A DNA stretch of 64,000 nt from Prosthecobacter debontii (GCA_945862245.1 CAMAXN010000001.1:62001-126000), one strand, 5' to 3'. Positions 8,133 to 16,154 are shown, counted from the first letter of the stretch. A program made the numbers and translations. Notes: generated by a model not told the origin, from the letters alone.

Positions 8133-9160
8133 TTTTTTGAGAGAGAGCATGAGTGCGCGGCGAAGCCGGCTCCGAAGGCGGTGAGCCAGAGCGGTTCGGG
8201 GTCGGGGTGGGTGCGGAGGCGTTCCTCGAGTGCGAAGAGGAGGGAGGGGCTCGACATGTTACCATGGCGGCGGAGGACTTCGCGGGTTTCGGTTAGGTGG
8301 AAACTGGGTAAGGCGCTTTCAATGGCCTCGATCACATCGCGTCCGCCGGAGTGAGCGAGTATCTGAGCGGGCTTTTCCGGGAGCCTTGCGTAAAGTATCG
8401 AAACAGCATGGGCGGCAAGCGCGGGTACGCTGCGGTGGAGTTGGTTCTTGAGTTTCCCGGCGGAGTTGACGAAACGGATTTTCTCGCGATCTGCAGGGAC
8501 ATGGTGGGTATCGAAGGAATGGAAACTACGGCAACCCTCGTAGGTGGGTTTGCCGGTAAGGATGGCGGCGGCGGCGCCATCGCCGAAGAGGCAGAGGGAG
8601 ATGAGCACACCAGGGTCGTCATCGATGTAAAAGGCGGCGGAGGAGATTTCCACAGCGACGACGGCGGCGGTGTGGGTGGGGTTTGCGGCGAGGTAGCCAT
8701 GAGCGGCGCGGAGGGCAGGGATGGCCGCGCCGCAGCCGAGGCCGGCGAGATCGCAGAGGTAAGCGTCGGGGCGTAGGCCGATTTTTTCCGCGACGTGGCT
8801 GGAAGGGCCGGGGCAGAGGTAGCCGGTACAGGTGCAGAGAAAAAAAGCGTCGATTTTGTCGGCTGTCAGGCCCGCTTTTTGCAGAGCTTTGGTGAGGGCA
8901 GCCGCGGCTAGTGCGGGGGCGTGGGTCTCGAATGATTTGTTGAGTGTCTGGGTATCTTGTTGGAAGACGTGGGCGAGATCGGCGGCGGTGAACTGGCGGT
9001 GGCCGATGCCGGAGTTACCGTTGGTAAGGATTTTTTCTAACAGGGAAACGGAGCGAGGTTTCAGAGCGCCGAAGCTCGGGTGTGACTGGAGTGCTAGCCA
9101 AGTTTCTGCCTGAGTAAAATTATGTGGCGGGTTGGCGGTGGCGAGGGAGGTAAGAAACAT
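8120..9160 (-). CDS. Type III polyketide synthase (chalcone/stilbene-synthase-like)
   Basis: A 346-aa homodimeric ketosynthase that would extend an acyl-CoA starter with malonyl-CoA and cyclise the product. The thiolase-fold Cys-His-Asn triad is visible: C143 in DLAGLGCGAAIPALR, H270 in ILAHSGGRDV, and N301 in RRHGNMSSPSLLFALEE. FGDGAAAAI is also typical. It lies in a minus-strand unit behind a flavoprotein and a methyltransferase. Known precedent: the Streptomyces srsABC locus (type III PKS, methyltransferase, flavoprotein hydroxylase) makes methylated phenolic lipids; a similar alkylresorcinol/quinone product is my inference. The C-terminus ends inside a short repeat. Starter specificity cannot be read by eye. 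Confidence 0.93.
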   Translation of the reverse strand: MFLTSLATANPPHNFTQAETWLALQSHPSFGALKPRSVSLLEKILTNGNSGIGHRQFTAADLAHVFQQDTQTLNKSFETHAPALAAAALTKALQKAGLTADKIDAFFLCTCTGYLCPGPSSHVAEKIGLRPDAYLCDLAGLGCGAAIPALRAAHGYLAANPTHTAAVVAVEISSAAFYIDDDPGVLISLCLFGDGAAAAILTGKPTYEGCRSFHSFDTHHVPADREKIRFVNSAGKLKNQLHRSVPALAAHAVSILYARLPEKPAQILAHSGGRDVIEAIESALPSFHLTETREVLRRHGNMSSPSLLFALEERLRTHPDPEPLWLTAFGAGFAAHSCSLSKNLKL

Positions 9161-9172
9161 TGAGTGGGGGGA

Positions 9173-9266
9173 ATTGATTATTGATTATTGATTATTGGGG
9201 AATTGCGCCTGAGGCGGGCTGATGGGGAATGGATTCGTGCTCTTTCCAATCAACAATAATCAATCA
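9173..9266. repeat. ATTGATT tandem repeat with inverted partner, between PKS and flavoprotein genes
   Basis: Bases 9173-9197 are three and a half copies of the 7-mer ATTGATT. An inverted, imperfect partner (CCAATCAACAATAATCAATCA) lies at 9246-9266 and overlaps the TGA stop of the flavoprotein gene (9264-9266). The two arms could fold into a long AT-rich hairpin in the intergenic RNA. Its role, if any, is unknown. Confidence 0.65.
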
Positions 9267-10265
9267 GCGTATCAGAGTGAGGAGCGGGCGGAGGGGAGCG
9301 TGTTTCAGGAGCATGCGGGCGGCGCTGTGGAAGAGCAGCGGGTGGAGCAGCTTGGCGGAGGTGAGGCGTTTGCGGAAACGTTTGGTGATTTGGCTTTGGA
9401 TGGCTTCGCGGGCTTCGGACCAAGTACGGCTGCCGTTTGCGTACGCGATGAGATGGGGGAGGGCGGTTTCGGCAGTTTGGAAGGCCATGGTCATGCCGTT
9501 GCCGGTGAAGGGAGGGATGATGGAATGTGAATCACCGAGCGAGAGCACGCCGGGCGTGGGGCTTTGCAGGCCGAGTGCGAATCCGGCGACAGCAGTGAAG
9601 GATCCCTCCCTCCACTCCGCTGCCGCGATGCGGTGCGCGAGTTCCGTGTTGCCGTTTTCCGAAAGGTAGGCGGGCAGGAGATCCTCGTGGCGGGCGTTGA
9701 TGGATTTATCGATGCGGAAGAGACCGCAGACATTGTGCCAGTCGTCCTCGACCGGGGTGACGCCGAGGTATCCGCGCGGGCCGCCGTGCATTTCCAAGGG
9801 CGCCTTGGGGCTGATGCCGCGCACATGCGCCTTGAGGCCGATCCAGCCGCCCTTCGCGGGCTTGCGGCCCGCCGTCCAGATCTCGCCGGGGGCGTGGGGG
9901 TTCATTTTGCGACGCGAGCTGGTATGAAGATCCACGCCAAGAGCGGTGGCGGTTTTCTGGAGGCGGTCGTCAAGGAGGTGGCGGGAAATCGCGAGGGCGT
10001 GCTCCGGGAGAAGATTGTCGCGGAGGTGATCGTTTCCTGAAAACCATGCGACGCTGCGGTGGTGCCGGGCGTCGGCGAGGGTTTCGGCGATGCCAAGCGT
10101 TTCCAAGGTTTCCCGCGAGACGCCGGAGATGAACTCGCCGCAGACGCGGTGGCGCGGATAGCTACCCGCCTCGTGGAGCGCGACCGCCACACCGTTTTTT
10201 CGGAGAGCGATGGCGAGGGATAGGCCGGTGAGTCCGCCTCCGGTGATGGTGATCGTTTCGCTCAA
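9264..10265 (-). CDS. FAD-dependent oxidoreductase / monooxygenase of the type III PKS cluster
   Basis: A 333-aa flavoprotein of the geranylgeranyl-reductase / aromatic-hydroxylase superfamily. It has the N-terminal Rossmann motif TITGGGLTGLSLAIALRKNG, the family's PRHRVCGEFISG stretch, and the second FAD motif LSLGDSHSIIPPFTGNGMTMAF. In comparable clusters such an enzyme hydroxylates or oxidises the aromatic polyketide; whether this one hydroxylates or reduces is not decidable from sequence. About 100 bp and an inverted repeat separate it from the PKS gene downstream. Upstream, towards the methyltransferase, the unit is interrupted by a plus-strand toxin-antitoxin pair. Confidence 0.85.
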   Translation of the reverse strand: MSETITITGGGLTGLSLAIALRKNGVAVALHEAGSYPRHRVCGEFISGVSRETLETLGIAETLADARHHRSVAWFSGNDHLRDNLLPEHALAISRHLLDDRLQKTATALGVDLHTSSRRKMNPHAPGEIWTAGRKPAKGGWIGLKAHVRGISPKAPLEMHGGPRGYLGVTPVEDDWHNVCGLFRIDKSINARHEDLLPAYLSENGNTELAHRIAAAEWREGSFTAVAGFALGLQSPTPGVLSLGDSHSIIPPFTGNGMTMAFQTAETALPHLIAYANGSRTWSEAREAIQSQITKRFRKRLTSAKLLHPLLFHSAARMLLKHAPLRPLLTLIR

Positions 10266-10341
10266 GCGCGTGAGCCTAACACGGGGTCGGGGGGACGCTA
10301 TCGGTAAAACCGCCTAGATCAGGGACGGAAAGAATTCGAAC

Positions 10342-10368
10342 CACGGATGGACACGGATAAACACGGAT
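10342..10368. repeat. Three CACGGAT copies at 10-bp spacing
   Basis: CACGGAT occurs at 10342, 10352 and 10362, each ten bases apart. This kind of CACGGAT/ACACGGAT intergenic repeat is common in several bacterial groups, and its translation on the minus strand (YPCPSVV) produces spurious ORFs such as the 99-aa one in the track. It lies between the flavoprotein gene and the toxin pseudogene. Confidence 0.7.
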
Positions 10369-10447
10369 GAGAGTTGTAGGGCAATGAAAACACCAAAAGG
10401 CTAATTTCGCGTTTGAATGGTTCGCTGATCGGTGTATTTTCTCGCTT

Positions 10448-10753
10448 GTGATCAGGAGCTTCGCAGACGCCACCACGTAGAAACTGTTCCTTGGTGAGGA
10501 ACTCAGCAGGAAAGAAACCAACAAGCTCGGCACCCTCAATCCGGTCAAAGCCTTCGAGCGTCTCGCGATTCTCAATGAGGCGGATGAAAAATCCCTCCTG
10601 CGCCTTCCCGCCCTTCACTACCACAGACTCAAAGGAACCCCAAAATACTCCATCGACGCGGACTCCAGGAAATCCCCATGGCGAATCACCTTCCAATGGG
10701 AAAATCAGGAAATGAAAGACGTTGAACTCGTCCGAATCGAAGACACCCACTGA
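10448..10753 (+). pseudogene. HigB/RelE-family toxin gene with internal amber stop
   Basis: Read from GTG 10448 the frame gives VIRSFADATT, then TAG (10478-10480), then KLFLGEELSRK...NPVKAFERLAILNEADEK...LPALHYHRLKG...YSIDADSRKSPWRITFQWENQ...DVELVRIEDTH, ending with TGA at 10751. This is the HigB-type mRNA-interferase pattern at full length (101 codons including the stop at codon 11; family about 90-100). The amber codon falls where relatives read the first helix (FADKxTEKLF). Translation would need readthrough or a non-standard downstream start, so I call it inactivated. It is absent from the ORF track. The intact antitoxin follows 11 bp later. Confidence 0.75.
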
Positions 10754-10764
10754 ATCCCATCCAA

Positions 10765-11094
10765 ATGAAAACGAAACAAATCGCCATAACCCGGGATCCC
10801 CTCAAAATCCCGAAGCCGCTTTCAAACCCCGCCGCCGCCCTGATCCGGGATACCATCGCCCACCACGGCATCACTCAGATCGAGGCCGCGGAAGCCATGA
10901 AAATCAGCAAAGCCCAGCTCAGCGATGTCATCCGCCAGAAAAAAGGAGTGAGTGCCAACCTCGCCCTTCGAGTCCAGCTGTGCTTCGATATTCCCGGTGA
11001 TCTGCTCACCCGCCTCCAGGCGCAGTTTGATTTCCAGAAAGCCTATCACTCCAGAAACAAGGATCTCCGGACGGTAGTCAGGGCTATCGCCTGA
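10765..11094 (+). CDS. HigA-type XRE-family antitoxin
   Basis: A 109-aa helix-turn-helix protein (HGITQIEAAEAMKISKAQLSDVIRQKKGVSANLALRVQLCFD) with the arrangement of HigA antitoxins, in which the DNA-binding domain also neutralises the toxin and represses the operon. It starts 11 bp after the HigB-like toxin frame, the usual toxin-first order. The frame is open and unremarkable while the toxin carries a stop codon, as expected when the antitoxin or its DNA binding is retained. It lies on the opposite strand to the PKS cluster it interrupts. HTH identity is clear; HigA name rests on context. Confidence 0.85.
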   Translation: MKTKQIAITRDPLKIPKPLSNPAAALIRDTIAHHGITQIEAAEAMKISKAQLSDVIRQKKGVSANLALRVQLCFDIPGDLLTRLQAQFDFQKAYHSRNKDLRTVVRAIA

Positions 11095-11110
11095 ACCACC
11101 CGGCTTCCAT

Positions 11111-11740
11111 TCACTCGCGCCTTTGACATACGAGGCGGATCGCTCCCCGCCAGTCGGTGATTTCGCGGTATACGAAGCCGTGCTGCGGGAGGGCTAGCGT
11201 TTCCGCCAGTTCCCCGGGCTGGAAGCCCGCCTCGATACTGACGCGCATATCGTGGCGGGTGATAGGGTGGATGAAAGGCGCGGCGAGTTTTCCCAACATC
11301 AGCGGCAGGAGGGCGCGGAGGGGTTCGTTAATGAGAAGGGTGTCGAAATCGCGCATCCATGCGCCGAGTTCGCAGAGCTTCGGGTCGGTGAAGTGGTGGA
11401 GGAAAAGATTGGCGATGAGAGTGCCGCCGTGGGCGGGCGGGGCTTGGGCGAAGAGGTCGCCCTGTATCCATTTCACGGAAAGCGGCAGGTGCGCGGGGCG
11501 TGGGGCGAGATCGTAGGCGGTGATCTCGGCTTGTGGAAATTTCCCGGCGAGGCGGGCGAGGAGATGGCCATCGCCCGCGCCGACCTCGGTGATGTGGTGG
11601 GTGTTTTCCGGAATGGCGGAGGCGATCCAGCGCTCATTGCCCATAAAAAAGTTGATGCGGCGGAGGTCGGCGCGGGAGCGCATCGCGCCGGGGTCATCGT
11701 GCGGGAGGTGGTCGAGCAGTTCCGGGGTGAGCTTGCGCAT
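11111..11740 (-). CDS. Class I SAM-dependent methyltransferase (type III PKS cluster)
   Basis: A 209-aa methyltransferase with motif I ITEVGAGDGHLLARLAGKF, an acidic residue after the second strand (ITAYDLAPRP), and a later LIANLFLHHFTDPKL stretch typical of class I enzymes. I start at ATG 11740 (MRKLTPELLDHLP) rather than the track's GTG 11839, because the extra 33 residues run across the divergent promoter gap and look non-conserved. Same strand as the flavoprotein and PKS. By analogy with SrsB it could O- or C-methylate the polyketide, but the toxin-antitoxin insertion lies between it and the other two genes. Substrate unknown. Confidence 0.8.
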   Translation of the reverse strand: MRKLTPELLDHLPHDDPGAMRSRADLRRINFFMGNERWIASAIPENTHHITEVGAGDGHLLARLAGKFPQAEITAYDLAPRPAHLPLSVKWIQGDLFAQAPPAHGGTLIANLFLHHFTDPKLCELGAWMRDFDTLLINEPLRALLPLMLGKLAAPFIHPITRHDMRVSIEAGFQPGELAETLALPQHGFVYREITDWRGAIRLVCQRRE

Positions 11741-11829
11741 GGTGGGATGGTCGGCGAGGCGGGCTGCTGAGGAAAGGGTGGATATGATGAATGCTTTACC
11801 TAGCAGCTTGGTGGTGGAAGATTCACGGC

Positions 11830-13386
11830 ATGGAGCCACGTGAATTCAAGATCGAGGGGGTATGCTATGAGGCGAGGACGCCGCATGAGGATGATTTCCC
11901 GGAAATGATCGCACTGCATAAACGTTGTTTCCCGGCAGGGGTCAACAAGGATGTCACGTGGCGCGAAGATCAACTGGAATCACAACTCCAAATATTTCCA
12001 GACGGGCAGGTGGTGATCGAAAAAGAAGGGAAGATCGTGGGTGTTTCCTCAAGCCTGATCGTGTGGATGGGGCTCGATCCGCTGCGCCACCATACCTACT
12101 ACGGCATCACGGACGATGGCTACTTTTTCAACCACGATGCGCAGGGCGATACGCTTTACGGTACAGAGGTCTATGTCGATCCAGGCGAGCGCGGGCGCGG
12201 GATCGGGGGGTATCTCTACGCGCTGCGGCGGGAGCTTTGCAAACGGCTCAACCTACGGCGTATCTTGGCGGGCGGGCGGCTGTGGCATTTTGACAAGTTC
12301 AGCGACCGTTACACTCCGGAGGAATACGTTTATGCGGTGCAGGACGGGCTGGTGAAGGATGCGGTGCTGGGCTTCCAACTCAAGGAGGGCTTCGTGGTGC
12401 GAGATGTGATGCCGAACTACATCCGAGATCCGAAAAGTAGGAACTTCGCTTCTCTGATTGAGTGGCTGAACCCCGATTACCAGCAGAGCGAGGGAGATGA
12501 CCGGAAAGTTAGAGTGGCCTGCGTGCAATACCAGATGCGGAGGATCGCCGACTTCGATGAGTTTGCGGCACAGGTACGGTATTTCGTTGAAACGGCGGGC
12601 GAGGACTACGGCGCGGATTATGTGCTGTTTCCAGAGTTTTTCTCGGTGCAGCTGCTTTCAGCGATGGAGCCGTATTCCTCCCGAGAAGGGATTAGAAAAC
12701 TGGCGGGGCTGACAACAAAATTTCGCGAATTAATGTCCACCCTTGCCCGCGAGCAAGGGCTGCATCTCATCGCCGGATCACATCCTGTCCTAAAAGAGGA
12801 CGGGAGCCTGCAGAACGAGGCGATGCTGTTCCGCCCGGATGGCACTTTCGTTTCCCAGCCGAAGCTGCACATCACCCCTAGCGAGACGAAATGGTGGGGA
12901 ATCACTGGAGGAAACCAACTTTTGGTCATCCAGACGCCGAAGGCCAAGATCGGCATTCTGATCTGCTATGATGTGGAGTTTCCCGAGGCTGCGCGCTATC
13001 TTGCGGAGCAGGGGGTGGAGATTCTATTTGTCCCTTATTGCACTGACAACCGGCAGGGATACCTCCGCGTCACCAAATGTGCGGCAGCGCGGGCGATTGA
13101 GAACCAAATCTATGTGGTTACGACCGGATTGGTGGGGAATCTTCCCGATGTTCCGGCCATGGACATCCACTATGGCCGTGCGGCGGTGTTCACGCCATCG
13201 GACTTCGAGTTTGCCCGCGACGGCATCCAGGCGGAGGCTGATCCAAACGTTGAAACCATGCTGGTGACCGATCTCGATATCAACGACCTCTACCGCTCCC
13301 GTGAGGCTGGTTCGGTCACCCCGCTGATGGATAGGCGGCGGGATCTATTCGAACTGCGCGTGAACCTCGGCGGGGAGCAGGGCTGA
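11830..13386 (+). CDS. Fusion of GNAT acetyltransferase and nitrilase-family amidohydrolase
   Basis: A 518-aa two-domain protein. Residues about 1-215 are a GNAT fold with the acetyl-CoA loop DPGERGRGIGGYLYAL. Residues about 225-515 are a carbon-nitrogen hydrolase with the full Glu-Lys-Cys set: E269 in VLFPEFFS, K345 in SQPKLHIT, C379 in ILICYDVEFPE. I choose ATG 11830 (MEPREFKIEG), which has GGAAG ten bases upstream, over the track's 11791. Such fusions are known in several phyla and are usually annotated only by domain. They may acylate an amine and hydrolyse an amide in one pathway, but the substrate is unknown. It is divergent from the methyltransferase, about 90 bp away. Confidence 0.9.
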   Translation: MEPREFKIEGVCYEARTPHEDDFPEMIALHKRCFPAGVNKDVTWREDQLESQLQIFPDGQVVIEKEGKIVGVSSSLIVWMGLDPLRHHTYYGITDDGYFFNHDAQGDTLYGTEVYVDPGERGRGIGGYLYALRRELCKRLNLRRILAGGRLWHFDKFSDRYTPEEYVYAVQDGLVKDAVLGFQLKEGFVVRDVMPNYIRDPKSRNFASLIEWLNPDYQQSEGDDRKVRVACVQYQMRRIADFDEFAAQVRYFVETAGEDYGADYVLFPEFFSVQLLSAMEPYSSREGIRKLAGLTTKFRELMSTLAREQGLHLIAGSHPVLKEDGSLQNEAMLFRPDGTFVSQPKLHITPSETKWWGITGGNQLLVIQTPKAKIGILICYDVEFPEAARYLAEQGVEILFVPYCTDNRQGYLRVTKCAAARAIENQIYVVTTGLVGNLPDVPAMDIHYGRAAVFTPSDFEFARDGIQAEADPNVETMLVTDLDINDLYRSREAGSVTPLMDRRRDLFELRVNLGGEQG

Positions 13387-13476
13387 TATGACTGATTTTT
13401 TGCAAAACTTGGCTTGATTCCTTGTGTTTCGCGATTAAAACCCGCCTCCCGCTAGCAATCTCGGGGTCCCTCATAA

Positions 13477-14352
13477 ATGTCCAACTCACTCAAAATCGCC
13501 ATCCCCAAGGGTAGCCTGCAAGAGCCGACCATCGAGCTCTTCAAGAAGGCAGGGTATGAGATTTACGTTTCCTCGCGGGGTCTGCGCCCCGCCTCGAACG
13601 ATGCGGAGCTTGATATTTACCTGATCCGCGCGCAGGAGATTGGGCGCTATCTCGCTCAAGGTTTTATTGACTGTGGCATCACCGGCCTCGACTGGGCTTC
13701 GGAGGGCGGCACGGAATTGGTCGATTTCGCGGAGTTGCCGTATTCCCGTGCTTCCGTGAACCCGACGAAATGGGTGCTTGTCGTACCAGAGGATTCGCCG
13801 ATCAAGACTCCGCAGGATCTCGAAGGGAAACGGATAGCCACCGAGGGCGTGGGAATCACCCAGCGTTATTTAGACAAACTCGGCATCAAAGCGGATGTCG
13901 AATTTTCGTGGGGAGCCACCGAGGTGAAAGTCCCGGATCTCGTGGATGCGATCGTGGATGTCACGGAAACGGGCTCCTCTCTCAAGGCCAACCGCCTGCG
14001 CATCGTAGATACCTTGTTGGTTTCCTTCCCGCACTTTTACTCGAACCCCACCGCGGCCGCCGATCCATGGAAGCGCGCGAAGATGGACAAGATTTCACTA
14101 CTCCTCAAGGCTGCCCTCTGCGCCCGCGACAAGGTTGGCCTGAAGATGAATCTGCCCGCCGCCCGTCTCCCCGAGTTACTCGCGAAACTCCCATCCCTGC
14201 GCCGCCCCACCGTTTCACACCTTTCGGAAGAGGGTTGGGTGGCTGTCGAAACAGTGATTGACGAGTTGCTTGTCAGGGACATGATCCCCGATCTCAAGAA
14301 TCTCGGGGCGGAGGGAATCATCGAATACCCCCTCAACAAGCTCGTCCCGTAA
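13477..14352 (+). CDS. hisG: ATP phosphoribosyltransferase, long form
   Basis: First step of histidine synthesis: ATP plus PRPP to phosphoribosyl-ATP. The N-terminus (KIAIPKGSLQEPTIELFKKAGYEI) and the PRPP-site region (IVDVTETGSSLKANRLRIVDTLL) are characteristic. At 291 aa it has the C-terminal ACT-like regulatory domain of the long form (LPSLRRPTVSHLSEEGWVAVETVI), so it should be feedback-inhibited by histidine and need no HisZ. The mini-gene for a bS22-like ribosomal protein follows 33 bp later. It is unlinked to hisBH. Confidence 0.96.
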   Translation: MSNSLKIAIPKGSLQEPTIELFKKAGYEIYVSSRGLRPASNDAELDIYLIRAQEIGRYLAQGFIDCGITGLDWASEGGTELVDFAELPYSRASVNPTKWVLVVPEDSPIKTPQDLEGKRIATEGVGITQRYLDKLGIKADVEFSWGATEVKVPDLVDAIVDVTETGSSLKANRLRIVDTLLVSFPHFYSNPTAAADPWKRAKMDKISLLLKAALCARDKVGLKMNLPAARLPELLAKLPSLRRPTVSHLSEEGWVAVETVIDELLVRDMIPDLKNLGAEGIIEYPLNKLVP

Positions 14353-14385
14353 TTTTTCCACTTAAACACCAACCCCGCACAAACC

Positions 14386-14490
14386 ATGGGCTCCATCAAG
14401 AAACGTCGTAAGACAAAGATTAACAAGCACAAGCGCAAGAAGCGCATGAAGCAGAACCGCCACAAGAAGCGTCTCCGCTACAAGTCCTAG
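14386..14490 (+). CDS. Mini ribosomal protein, AURKAIP1/COX24 (bS22/mS38-like) family
   Basis: A 34-residue, extremely basic protein, MGSIKKRRKTKINKHKRKKR...RHKKRLRYKS. The pattern (GS-KKRR, HKRKKR, RHKKR) is that of the AURKAIP1/COX24 family, which includes mitochondrial mS38 and the mycobacterial small-subunit protein bS22. It is too short for the ORF track. Codon use is Lys/Arg-optimal and a strong terminator follows within 35 bp. It lies between hisG and a pseudouridine synthase. Ribosomal location is family knowledge; there is no direct evidence here. Confidence 0.85.
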   Translation: MGSIKKRRKTKINKHKRKKRMKQNRHKKRLRYKS

Positions 14491-14523
14491 CCCTCGCGCC
14501 GGGACGGCACTTTTTGATCCACG

Positions 14524-14563
14524 CCGCAAGTCCGCCAAACACGGGCTTGCGGTGTGCTTTTTT
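14524..14563 (+). terminator. Rho-independent terminator after the bS22-like gene
   Basis: An 11-bp stem CCGCAAGTCCG / CGGGCTTGCGG (one G-U pair) with a 7-base loop is followed by TGTGC and a run of six T. It would end transcription from hisG or the mini-gene before the next gene at 14592. Confidence 0.85.
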
Positions 14564-14591
14564 AAAACCAATGTGGTAAGCGCAATACAAG

Positions 14592-15389
14592 ATGAGCCTT
14601 CAGGTGGTAGTGAATTTCCGCGTGGTCGACGAGAGCCGCGATTGGGTGGTGGTGGATAAACCCGCACCGCTTATCGTCCACCCCGCAAACAACAAGCCTG
14701 AGCCAACCCTGCTTGGCGGGCTGGAAAACCTCTATTCCTACGAGATTGAGAACGGCGCGTGTCTGGGCATCGTTACGAGGCTCGACCGCGAGACGAGCGG
14801 GCTGGTGCTTGTCGCGAAACACACCGCCGCCGCGCGAGAACTGGGTATGATCTTTGAACGCCGCGAGGCACGGAAGGAATATCTTGCCATCGTGAAAGGC
14901 TGGCCGTCGGATGATAACTGGATATGCGATGCTCCGATCATCCGCGCGGGGGATATCGGCCCATCGCAAATCTGGGTTCGGCAGGTGGCAGATGCGCGCG
15001 GTAAAGAATGTATTACTAGGTTTATAGTAGAACGTAGGTTTATGAGGGATAGGATGGAGTTTTCCGTGGTGCGGTGTTTTCCCGAAACCGGGCGCATGCA
15101 CCAGATTCGAGTCCATCTTGCGGAGAGCGGTTTCCCCATCGCTGGCGACAAGCTCTATTCAAGCGACGGATCGGAATACCTAGAGTGGATGAAGCACGGC
15201 TGGAACGACGGTCTCGCAAAAAGACTGATCTTGCCTAGGCACGCGCTCCACGCGAGTCGATTAGCCATCGGCTGGCTAGGGAAGGAAATCAAATGGGAGG
15301 CGGAACTTGCGCCGGATCTTGCGAATTTTATCGAGGGCAAGCCGGTGGATTTTGCCGAAGGCGTTGTCAACTGGTGCCGAAAGGGGTAA
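14592..15389 (+). CDS. RluA-family pseudouridine synthase
   Basis: A 265-aa synthase with catalytic D65 in GIVTRLDRETSGLVLVAK and the later GRMHQIRVHLAESGFPIAGDKLY motif. Unlike the copy at 66-974 there is no N-terminal S4 domain, placing it with RluA/TruC-like enzymes; it could modify 23S rRNA or tRNA. It follows a terminator and so has its own promoter. The Nif3-family gene begins only 9 bp after its stop, so the two are probably one operon. Confidence 0.92.
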   Translation: MSLQVVVNFRVVDESRDWVVVDKPAPLIVHPANNKPEPTLLGGLENLYSYEIENGACLGIVTRLDRETSGLVLVAKHTAAARELGMIFERREARKEYLAIVKGWPSDDNWICDAPIIRAGDIGPSQIWVRQVADARGKECITRFIVERRFMRDRMEFSVVRCFPETGRMHQIRVHLAESGFPIAGDKLYSSDGSEYLEWMKHGWNDGLAKRLILPRHALHASRLAIGWLGKEIKWEAELAPDLANFIEGKPVDFAEGVVNWCRKG

Positions 15390-15398
15390 GACTGTGCT

Positions 15399-16154
15399 AT
15401 GGCAGATTTGAAAGATATTGTAGCGTTCCTAGATAAGAAGTTAAGGCTTTCCGAGATCAAGGACTATGCGGGCGCAATGAACGGCCTTCAGCTGGAGAAC
15501 GATGGCAAGGTGGAACGTGTGTTTTCCGCGGTGGATGCTTCTCTGGCGGTAGTGGAGGAGGCGGCTGCAGCGGGCGGCGGATTGCTCCTCGTCCATCACG
15601 GGATGTTCTGGCAGGGCGCGCAGCCGATCACCGGCGCGTTTCACCGCAAAATCAGTGCGGCGATTCGCGGCAATCTCGCGATTTATTCGGCGCACCTACC
15701 CCTCGATTGGCATCCCGTCCACGGCAATAACATCCTCCTAGCAAAGGCGATCGGCTTACGGGAAATTTCCCCCATCCTCATAAAAGACGGCTGGCCCACG
15801 GGCGTTGCAGGGCGTTGGGAAGGCAGCCGTAGCGATCTTGTCAAAGCCACTTCAGCAGCCGTGGGGCGTGGCATTACGCTCTGCCCGGGAGGCGGCGATC
15901 AGGTGGGTAAAGTCGCCGTCATCACTGGCGGAGCCGGCTCGGAAGTAGGAAAAATCGCCCAATTAGGCATCGATGCCTTCGTCACCGGTGAGGGACCTCA
16001 CTGGACTTACATAGAGGCGGAAGAGCGCATGATGAATGTGATATACGCAGGTCATTATGCAACGGAGACCTTCGGGGTAAAGAGCTTGGGCGCTCGGATT
16101 GGCAAGCGTTTCGAGGCAACGGCAACCTTCATCAATCGCCTCGGGGGACTCTGA
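15399..16154 (+). CDS. Nif3-like dinuclear metal-centre protein (YbgI/DUF34 family)
   Basis: A 251-aa member of the Nif3/YbgI family, hexameric rings with a dinuclear metal site. Metal ligands are visible in LLLVHHGMFW, in IYSAHLPLDWHPVHGN, and in the C-terminal GHYATETFG. Sometimes annotated as GTP cyclohydrolase 1 type 2, but the in vivo function of the family is not settled. At about 250 aa it is the short version without the central PII-like insert. It is 9 bp behind the pseudouridine synthase gene. Confidence 0.92.
   Translation: MADLKDIVAFLDKKLRLSEIKDYAGAMNGLQLENDGKVERVFSAVDASLAVVEEAAAAGGGLLLVHHGMFWQGAQPITGAFHRKISAAIRGNLAIYSAHLPLDWHPVHGNNILLAKAIGLREISPILIKDGWPTGVAGRWEGSRSDLVKATSAAVGRGITLCPGGGDQVGKVAVITGGAGSEVGKIAQLGIDAFVTGEGPHWTYIEAEERMMNVIYAGHYATETFGVKSLGARIGKRFEATATFINRLGGL

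Noticed and set aside
10276-10750. Minus-strand ORFs of 99 and 143 aa over the toxin-antitoxin gap
   Set aside because: They are the antisense of the HigB-like frame and of the CACGGAT repeats (YPCPSVV-type artefact).
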